Assembly (NCBI GenBank): GCA_007922225.1
Contig: ML679962.1
Location: 28,689,563 to 28,753,562, forward strand
Direction of reading: 5' to 3'
Origin: Emydura subglobosa
Lineage: Eukaryota; Chordata; Testudines; Chelidae
DNA length: 64,000 nt
The notes under the pieces are model-generated. The model did no database searches, was not told the origin of the DNA, and was given only the letters and a program-made list of their open reading frames with translations. The number at the start of each line of letters is the position of its first letter. Position 1 is the stretch's first letter. Of the stretch, positions 55,976 to 64,000 are shown piece by piece. The position numbers and the translations under genes are program-made.

Positions 55976-58194
55976 CGTGGACTCAAAATTAAATGTAGAA
56001 GGGAGCTTTGTGATCATCTAAGATAACTTTCTGTATTACACAGACCATAGATTTCACACACAGATCTATTCATCTATTCTACCCCAACCACTTTCAATTG
56101 AACTAGAGCATATCTATTCACTTTGAAGGTTTTGATGCACAAAGCAAGTTGGATAGCAATAGAGTGCATTTTGCCAGATGGATCTGGCATGCTGGTTCAG
56201 AAATGATATTCAGTCCAATTGGTAGTAATGAAGAAAAAGGTGAAGAAGTCAAATGGCGTCATTTTTATTCTTTGTGTTTATAGCACATATCTGAGAAAAG
56301 GTAGTGTCCTTTTGTAGTCATGTATTGGTCAAAAACAACTGAAATCAGTTATTGTACAAAGGAGAGTGAATGTCGTGTGAAATGCTTTCCCATCATGCCA
56401 CTGCCAACACTCTGCTGAAACACTGAACTCTTTGAAGGTTGGGTTTTTTTAAACATATTTTTAAATTGACTGTAGTGCTCATGAAAGCTGTTGGATGGAC
56501 AGCACTGGAAAAGAAAGTCCTCTGTCCATCTGCAGAAGAGGCATGGACAGTAGCAGCACAAATCAGTGTGACTCAGCCTTGTCTTGAAGGAATCCCCTAG
56601 AGACGAGGGAGAGTTTCAGTCTAAAGGCCCTTCCAGTTCTTGGCTTCTTTATAGAGCGTTCCAGCATGGGGGCTCAATAGTGCCATCTGTAATGACATTA
56701 TTTGTCTTGTGAATCCCTGTCTATTGGGAACTAAGACTATCAAACACCCGCGACAAGGTCAGATGGTAACTGCTGTTGGTCAGTGCCAATGTCGCCCTCC
56801 TAAGCCTTATGAGTAAGACTATTTTTTTAAACCAAAAAGATTGGCTATACATTTTAAAGAAAAGCAAATGCAAATACTGGAAATGCTTTAAATAAGCAAA
56901 GTTGACACCAAATAATCAAAACCACTTAACACTGTGACACAAACTGACAAGAGCCAGGAATTTCAAAATTAAAGTTGACACTTTGTCCTTCGCATTAGCA
57001 GATATGAAAACAAAGGGCACCACGACGTGAGTTAAGAGCAGAATGTTGGCTTTCCCTCGGAGTTGCTGGGAATCTGTCATACTGTGCCTTAACCTTTATG
57101 TTGTTTAAATAAGGGAGTGGTTTTGTATATGAATTACCTCCTTGTTGTTTAATGGCACTTTCTTTTTATCTATTTATAATAAATCTTTCACAGAAGGATT
57201 AAACACTTGATTTTTGGAGACAAAAGAGTTGTTTTGGGTAATAACCACATAGCCTCTCCCTCCCCCAATAAAGAAGACCTCTCGTCATAGAGCCCCCAAC
57301 ACTCAAAACCTGCCAAATGTTGGAAAATTTCCTGTTTCATCTGAGCTTTGTATCTAGCCCAGATCTACCTATTGGGCCAATCCAGACACACCCAAAGTGT
57401 TGTAAAGTTAGGATCAGGATCAAATTCTTGATGTGGCGTCAGCCCATCTGCACTCATGTAAACTCTCCAACACTAGCTCCATGGAATCCAGGCCCCACAC
57501 AAGGCATGCTGCTAGTTAGGTGACGGCACACGTTCTCCACTTATTCAGTGATAATTGTGGCAAAAATGTCAATTTTGCTCTTTAAAAATACCTATAGATT
57601 TGTTTGTTAGTTCAGCAGGAGGCACATCCTGTCTTCTGGAGATGGCAGACATGATGGAAGGAGGCAAAACAGAATACAGCCTTTGTTGTATAAAACATAA
57701 ACCCTTATTATGCTTGGGGAAAGGGGCGGGCACAGGGCATCTATGGATAGAATGGAAAACCAGGCCTGATTCAGCAAAGCTTTAAATGCTTTCTTGATTT
57801 TTGAGACCGTAACACAGTTCTGAAGGAAGCTTTGCAGGATTTGGAGGCTCCTTTAAGAAACTTCGACAGGAAGAGAACGAATTGCCCAAGACATTTATGC
57901 ACCAAAATACAGTGGGGAATCAGCTTTAGCAATATCCTGATAAATCTTGGAACCAAATGCTTTAAACTGCTTTAGCAACCAGATGGTGAATCAGTAGGAA
58001 AGGGTTTCATCCAACAAGACCACCTGTGAGGTCTCCCAGCTTTGAGCAGCAGGTTTAGGGAAGAGCAAATGTTCTCAAAGAACCTAAGGTTCTCAAAGCA
58101 CCTATAATACCAGGAAAAATGGCTTAAGAAAAGTAGACCAATTAGAACCTCCATGAGTCACAGGTGACAGACTCACGTAGGGTTAACGTTGTAG
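55976..58194. other. Unassigned non-coding DNA
   Basis: No gene or clear repeat is present. A weak inverted word pair 'agcaaagctttaaatgcttt' / 'aaatgctttaaactgctttag' lies at 57774-57973. Confidence 0.45.
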
Positions 58195-58520
58195 GAAACT
58201 GATTTGGAGCAGGGAATTGAACGTGGGTCTCTTACATCCCAGATGAGTGCCTAAATGACTGGACTAGAGAGTCAGTCTTTCTCTCTCTCTTTCTTGCCTA
58301 GTGACTATTTAACTATTTGTACAAAGTGGAACAGCTCCAACAGCAGAGATGGACTAATTCTACAGCTGATGGTTAGGATAAACAGCTGGGATGTGAGAGA
58401 CCCAGGTTCAAGTCTCTGGTCTGAATCAAGAACAGGCTGTAAGCGCAGGTGGTTGAACTATTCATAGCTAAACTCCACAAATAAACTGTTTCTTCCCTTT
58501 GTGAATTGTCCAGGATCAAA
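58195..58520. mobile_element. Fragment of the TIR element with tRNA-like arms
   Basis: The sequence 'gggaattgaacgtgggtctc', 'tgtacaaagtggaacagctc', 'gggatgtgagagacccaggt' and the end 'ttccctttgtgaattgtcca' shows the antisense and sense tRNA-like arms in inverted order, as in 49213-49630. Confidence 0.65.
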
Positions 58521-58646
58521 TCATGAATTATTTCATTACCAGGTTGTACAAACATGCTGCAGAAAGAATGGAAAATACCTTAGGATGGTGCAACCCTGAG
58601 CTCTTTGGGGTGGGGTTTGCAGCCCCAGGCGTGGCAGCTGATCCTG

Positions 58647-58917
58647 CTATTATTTATTTGGATGGTATAAGCATCTAGAGGCCTGAATCAACATTGGGGC
58701 CTCATTGTGCTTGGTTCTGTACAATTGTATAGTAAGAGGCTGTCCCTGCCTCAGCACTAAGAAGACAGAATAACTAGAACCTGAACTAGAAAACAGAGAT
58801 GTGAAGTGAGTGGCCGAAGTTCATACAGCAGTTCAGTGGCGAGCCTGGAATAGAGCCCAGGTTTCTCATGAACTATTTACAATTCCCTATCCACTGCCCT
58901 GTGCTGGAGAGACTGAG
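58647..58917 (-). mobile_element. tRNA-type SINE, minus strand, near full length
   Basis: The tail side is 'ctattatttatttggatggt', 'ggcctcattgtgcttggttc' and 'aagaggctgtccctgcctca'. The body is 'gtgagtggccgaagttcata' and 'ggaatagagcccaggtttct'. The head is near 'ctatccactgccctgtgctg'. All modules are present in reverse order. Confidence 0.8.
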
Positions 58918-60084
58918 GGATGGTAGAAATTCCTCAGTAGCCTCTTTGCTGGCACTTACCGGCAACAGGCCGGGAACAATCTCTCTCTTTAATAAAATCC
59001 CCACTGTGGCTAGGGTTTGGAGCTGGGCCTGAACTAGAGTCTAGAACCAGGTGCTCTGAATCCCACTCTGGATCTCAACTCTGTGCTGAGGCCCATCACT
59101 TGTTGTTGTGATGGGAAAACCCAAGTAGTGCAAGATGAATATTGCTGCATTTGAATTGTTTTTTTTCTGTTTGGTCTACAGAATACTCCTACACATCAGA
59201 ATGTATTGGGTACATTTAGGAAGATTGCCAGAGATTTCAGAATGTCATTGGTGGAAGAATAAAACAGAGAGTTTCTTGCAAAAGGATCCCACTGTTAGGC
59301 ACTGAATTAGCTTCTGCGAGGGAATGAGGACTTGTCCCTGCCTGAGAATAAGTTCAAAAATCTTAAAGGCTAGTGGCTTAGATCTCACAAGCTAGTGAGG
59401 TGTACCTTTAAAGAGATGTAGTCACTAATTAATCACTTGACTGTCTGTAGATTCATCCTGGCACAGCAGATGGCTTCCTGCCAACTGGCTTTTTCTAAAG
59501 CTAATGTTTTTTGTTTTATTTTTTAAAAGGCACCATTACGTTTTGTAAGGTTAGGGAAGCAACTGAAAGAAAGACCTGAGCCTTTGGATGGTATTTGCGC
59601 AATGTAAGGCCTTATCAATGTTCTGCTATCACAACAGTGCATCAGAAGACGCTACTTTTTTGTGTGGTGCATGTGTGCAAAGTTTGTAATGAGCTGAAGG
59701 CTTGCTATAAACCTGTAGTCTAACAAAGCATTAGACATTGCTGGAGCTTCTTGTTTTCATAATGGCAATTATTTTTGAACTACTCCGCTAAATTACTACC
59801 TGTAATGCCAAGTGGCCTCCGGTTAGATAACCTGGTCAGATAACAAAAGAAACTTCTATGTGATTCAGGACCTGTATTTAGATTATTGTGGATTTTTGTA
59901 TTTAAATGCATACATGCTATTTGTGACACCAAATGACAATAAGTCTAATTTTTTATGGTACTTTTTCACCCAAAGGTCTCAAGCATCTTGTAAAGATGAA
60001 GTTAGTTACGCTTCTGATTTTCTGCCATTGTATTCCTCCAGGTGCAATCTAATTTTATTACCTCTTCTGTAGCTGCTTCTTCTT
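58918..60084. other. Unassigned non-coding DNA
   Basis: No gene or repeat is recognised. Confidence 0.45.
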
Positions 60085-60350
60085 ATTATTCATTTGTTTT
60101 TCAATAGAACCAAGAGGCCTCAACTGAGACTGGGACCACATAGTGCAAGATATACAAAGAGTTAGACATTCCTTGCCTCACTGAGCTTACAGTCTAAATG
60201 GGCAAGACAGACAATGGACGTGAGAGAGGCAATATTATTGTCCCCATTTTACAGATGGAGTGGGAGGGACTGAGGCACAGAGAGAGACTTGCCCAAGGTG
60301 ATACATGAAGTCTGTGGCAGAGCTGGGAATTGAACCCAGATCTTCTGAGA
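60085..60350 (-). mobile_element. tRNA-type SINE, minus strand, near full length
   Basis: The AT tail 'cttcttattattcatttgtt' is followed by 'gggaccacatagtgcaagat', 'ctgagcttacagtctaaatg', 'ccccattttacagatggagt', 'acttgcccaaggtgatacat' and 'gggaattgaacccagatctt', the B-box antisense. It is truncated just short of the A-box end. Confidence 0.85.
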
Positions 60351-60782
60351 GAGATCCTGTACAGACCATTTTCTGTAGAATTCCTTCCTTTATGAAGAAA
60401 AATGGAGCAAAGAGGATCAGTCATTGTGCACGGCTAGCTCAGATGTTCTCAGGGGGTAGCAGTGTTTTCAAATTAAAACTTCTGGTTTTAGAGCCTTTCT
60501 TGACCCCCTCTTGTTCTGCAGTCTCCAAAACGGGTCAATTTTCAGGATAGGCTATGTACTGAACAGGAATCCCCACAGAACTGATTTGAGTTTGTTAGCT
60601 CAAACATTTGTGTCCCCCCCCAGAAGTTAACATGCAGCAGCGCACAATGTGAATTCACATTCAGAATCTTCACTCCTTTACCTAAAGTTCTTGTAAAGGC
60701 AAAAACAGTGATTGCTGTACCCTTGTGATTGAGGGAATTAGGAAACTCTGCAATATGCTACTTGACTGAATGAAATAATGGC

Positions 60783-60840
60783 GGCAGTGAAGTCCATGGG
60801 AGTTTTACCATTAACTTCAATGGAGCCAGGGTTTCACCCT
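60783..60840. repeat. 'gaagtccatgggag' palindromic family copy
   Basis: The left 'agtgaagtccatgggagttt' and right 'taacttcaatggagccaggg' are arms as in 15935-16007, with the loop 'taccat'. Confidence 0.6.
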
Positions 60841-61454
60841 GTGAGTTATATTTTTATTGTGCTCTATTAATGTGGGAACTTGTAAGATACATCCTTGAGG
60901 TGTTAATGGCCCTTGAATTTGATTTCAGTGATACTGACTTTGGGGAGTACATCACCCTTCAGGATGTTGCTCTGTGATAAGCCACTGATATTTTATAATG
61001 AATTATAGGTACAGTGAGATGTGCACTAAACTGCATCTCCACTAAGCAACTTGCTGCCTTGGAAGATCACTTTGAATTATCCCCAAGGCTTCCAGTACTA
61101 TTTTGAATTAAAAGTCCATCCCCTAGCGAACAACCAATTTTTCTTGGTATCCTGGGTCGTCACTTAAATCCAGTTTCATTGTATATTAAAATGTCCTCAT
61201 ATATAGTCCAAGTACCTAGCCCTTCGATGCTTAACAGGAGTTGCTAATTGCTAGGTGCCTGGCTTTCAGTTTCCAGTACTGACAATGATTTCACAATGTG
61301 TTTTTTTTTAAACTTTCCTTCGTTGTTATAATCCGGTATGCTTGTGGGTTTTGTACCTAAAGAGAAATGACACACATGAGTATTTGTGTATTTCAGTAAT
61401 GCCACATGGTTTTATTGAAAGCTCCTGATGGACTTTTCCCCCTTGGCAATGGCT
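60841..61454. other. Unassigned non-coding DNA
   Basis: No gene or repeat is recognised. Confidence 0.45.
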
Positions 61455-63345
61455 TTCCAAAGCGTGTGTGATGGGATGTATAGACCCCATGCTGACCAGG
61501 AAGAGGGTAATGAGCACCGGTGGGCCTAATCAACCCCAACCGGTTACACCAGTGCAAGGTGTCAAGTTCAGAGGGGAGAGAAAAAGCCCGGCTCGGGTGG
61601 CTGACTGGAAGCGGGCGTAGATTTGAGAGAGCCTGTGAAGGAAGGACCAGCTGGGGCAAGAGCTTAACTACAGACTCCAGGTGTCAGAGCTGGCTTGAGG
61701 CATGTAGGTGTAGGCACCCTGTACTTCAGGGGCCTTGGAACTTAATTGGGAGTTTTACAGTTGGGAAGATCCTGGCAGACTACACTCCCATGATGCCTTG
61801 GGGAAAACAGAGCGAGACTCTTCCGCTTCCAGTGAGTCAGAAAAAAGCATGTGGGGGACTCCATATTGGTGCTGGGGTGGAGTGCGGCCCAGGCTGGAAG
61901 CTGCCTGCTGCTGGCTGCTGCGGTGCTCCCGAAGCTGGTGCTGAGAGCCTGCTGGAGTTTTGATGGAGCAGGGAGCTTCGGAGGTTGGTGGCATTGCCCC
62001 AGCCAGGGCAGGGACTGAGCCTGGAGCTGGCTGAGGTGGGCCTGCAGTGAAGGTGGGGTGAGTGTCCTCCCCCCCCACACTCTGTTATTTGGGACAGGGC
62101 TTGTAAAGGAAGGGGCACAGCAGAGAGACTTTAACTAGGCCTGAGAAGAAGCAGAGAGAGTCCCTCTAAGCAGGGCCAGGAGTGCAGACATTTGGTTGGG
62201 CCAGCTCCAAATCTGCAGCTTGATACTTTGGCTGAACTCAGACACAGACCCAGCAGAGCGCTGTCTGCTTCCGATCTGCAAGCGCGCCCACGCAAGCCAG
62301 GGGTTAGGGCTGTAAACTCTCGCGGAGTGCACACTCCGCAGGTGGGGTAGGTAGTGGCAGTGTAAATGCCAGCTAGACCAGTTTCACGGATTACTGTATC
62401 CTATTTTTATTAATTGATTTATTCAACTGCCCCTGTGGATTTAAAATAATAGTGGTGTTTAATTTCAGTCTGTTATGCCATATTTCCTTAGTCTGTTAAG
62501 TAAAGGTGTGTTAACTCTACGTTAAGTATATTGGATGTTTAGTTTGCATAATTGCAATTGTTGAGTTAGATCTAGGTCACAGATTATTATAATTATTAGA
62601 CTAGGTTTAGTCCTGGAAGCTCCCAAGGCCACTATTGAGCGTGTGCAGGGGCCAGCCAGGTGGAGGCACCGCCAGTTTTAAATTCCTTTAAGAGTAAAGG
62701 GACTGCAGCAGAGGGGTGGATAGAAGATTCCCACCTATCCTACATCATCACTGGGAGACTCAGGATCTCCAACCAAAGGCGCCCTTGCACACCGGTGAAC
62801 GTTGCCTGCTCCCGAGTAACCCAGAAAAAGAAGGGGGTTACATAGGCTTGGCACTGACCCCTTTTGTTTGTCCCTCAACTAATTTTGATCCCTTTTGTGT
62901 CCTGGAGAAGAGGCTCTGAGAAAAGCCTCGCTCCAAGCGATGGTAGGAAGCAGCCCGAGGATACAATGGAGGGTCTGAACAAATAGCCCTCATCTGCATC
63001 ATACATGGTTCCTGGATTGGAACCCTCAGTAGAGGGTGGGCCTGGGGTTCTCCTGCCAGCCCAGCTAGGGCAGGGGTGTGAGGACCCTGGAGCCAAGAGC
63101 TTGGCAGGCCATAAAGCTTGAATTGTTCTGCACTTCTGGGATGCTGCTGCCAGACCTCTGGTGTGTTGGACTCGGGTTTTCTGGAAGTGGTAGTACTAAA
63201 AGTGAGCTGGTCGGAGGGCCAGCTCTCAGGAAGAGGCAGACCACTGCAGGAACCAGAGTGACTGTTAGTAGGAGACAGGCACCGGAGGAGGAAGAGAACT
63301 ACTATGCTATGCCCAGCCATGAGGGAGTGTGCCTGTGGTGAACAG
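61455..63345 (+). mobile_element. GC-rich LTR-retroelement-like debris (tentative)
   Basis: Two GC-rich blocks (61455-62350 and 62626-63345) flank an AT-rich middle, with sharp composition edges to the neighbours. The wording ('tgtgatgggatgtatagacc', 'ctcgcggagtgcacactccg', 'gtggaggcaccgccagtttt') resembles LTR/leader sequences of turtle LTR elements, from memory of style only. No gag, pol or env reading frame survives: the 147- and 160-codon ORFs have no domains. No paired LTR or target duplication was found. Confidence 0.3.
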
Positions 63346-64000
63346 ACACTTCCACGCTACTGTCATGGTGTGCTTTGTTTGTTTGTTTTTTAAATACACT
63401 ATTTAATTGAATCAGCGCATGTGAATGGCAGTAGATTCCTGATTTGCATGCCTTCACGGTTACAGATTTTGAAATAGCACACAGAGTTCTAACACAAATC
63501 TTGTCCGTGGTGTTATATTAAAAACATGGCACTGAAATAACATTTTTAAAAACATTGGCAATCAGAAAACATGTTGGCATTTGGGCTCGTTTCGTGAGAA
63601 GTTCATGGTTCTCTGAAATTAAGCATTGATTAAATGATGAGCTGAATGGAGAGAGAGGCTACTTAGGAAATGGGAGAACTGGACGTTTTCACTGCTGGAC
63701 TAGAAACACTTAACAATATGTTAATGAATCAAGACAGCTGGAGAATTCATAAAGGGCAACATCAGAGATGATTGCTTCCATTACAAGGCGATAGGTGGGT
63801 CAGTGGGCATTATAAGATACTCATGATGGTATCCTTTGTAATACTGAGCAAGGAAGATAGTTATGTAATGGAAATCATGTTTCACAGCTATCATGAACTC
63901 ATTAATAACAATCTACTGTGTGGTGGCATTTAGGGAGAATTGCACATTTTCTCATGCAGGATGGAAACAAGATTCAAGTGTAAAAGCAAGGAATATTCTG
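63346..64000. other. Unassigned non-coding DNA
   Basis: No gene or recognisable repeat is present up to the window end. Confidence 0.45.

Noticed and set aside
58395..58430. Possible tRNA T-arm ('acccaggttcaagtctctgg')
   Set aside because: Belongs to the same repeat family. No acceptor stem or D-arm at the right distance.
62838..63320. 160-codon minus-strand ORF, the longest in the window
   Set aside because: It lies in a GC-rich block where stops are rare. It overlaps ORFs on both strands and has low-complexity Ser/Pro/Gly composition and no domain.
2537..63370. Shared word 'tactgtcatggtg' at 2535 and 63357, suggesting a pair of LTR edges
   Set aside because: Only 13 bp, with no extended similarity on either side. 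61 kb is too far for one element, so treated as chance.
1..64000. CRISPR arrays, bacterial operons, phage or plasmid modules
   Set aside because: No regularly spaced repeats, no dense long ORFs and no ribosome-binding-site pattern. The vertebrate LINE/SINE content excludes a prokaryotic source.

Overview
The window looks like non-coding (intronic or intergenic) DNA from a sauropsid, most probably a turtle, with a crocodilian as the main alternative. The sequence has no intact long ORF: the longest are about 110-160 codons and have no recognisable domain, apart from LINE fragments. It does contain many interspersed repeats of the kind dominant in chelonian genomes: CR1 LINEs, tRNA-type SINEs, several families of TIR/foldback (MITE-like) elements, simple repeats and probable LTR debris. 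Species assignment is inference from repeat content.

Layout. 0-4 kb: unique-looking DNA, a small palindromic element, a (GT)n(GA)n tract and a GC-rich LTR-like block (about 2.56-3.09 kb). 4.0-5.3 kb: a minus-strand CR1 copy with a reverse-transcriptase remnant and an internal 146-bp microinversion. 5.3-12.5 kb: mostly unassigned, with a long hairpin repeat near 8.8 kb, a GC-rich segment at 7.9-8.25 kb and a SINE near 9.9 kb. 12.5-12.8 kb: a CR1 tail followed by the only candidate protein-coding exon, a splice-flanked signal-peptide-like exon. 15.9-22.6 kb: a palindromic repeat, two plus-strand CR1 tails and two foldback elements whose arms resemble hammerhead ribozymes, one of them inside a CR1. 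The same stretch has two pairs of short, about 1-kb-spaced near-identical duplications. 23.8-27.4 kb: MITEs and SINEs. 28-38 kb: three copies of one hAT-like family with CAGTGGTTCTC-type ends and 8-bp target duplications, one inside a SINE. 38.8-50 kb: a dense mosaic of TIR elements carrying tRNA-like segments, hAT-like MITEs and a SINE split by a MITE. 50-58 kb: AT-rich, repeat-poor DNA, a reasonable place to look for conserved non-coding elements. 58-64 kb: antisense SINEs and a GC-rich LTR-like block.

No genes visibly work together here. The biology is that of transposon layering: retroelements (CR1, SINE, Penelope-like candidates) and non-autonomous DNA elements inserted into one another, which gives a relative order of events. 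The most interesting signals are the hammerhead-like foldback elements, the CR1 microinversion that put the RT catalytic box on the opposite strand, the paired short duplications at 18-21 kb, and the candidate signal-peptide exon. All assignments were made by eye, without alignment or database search, so element boundaries are approximate except where target-site duplications are given.
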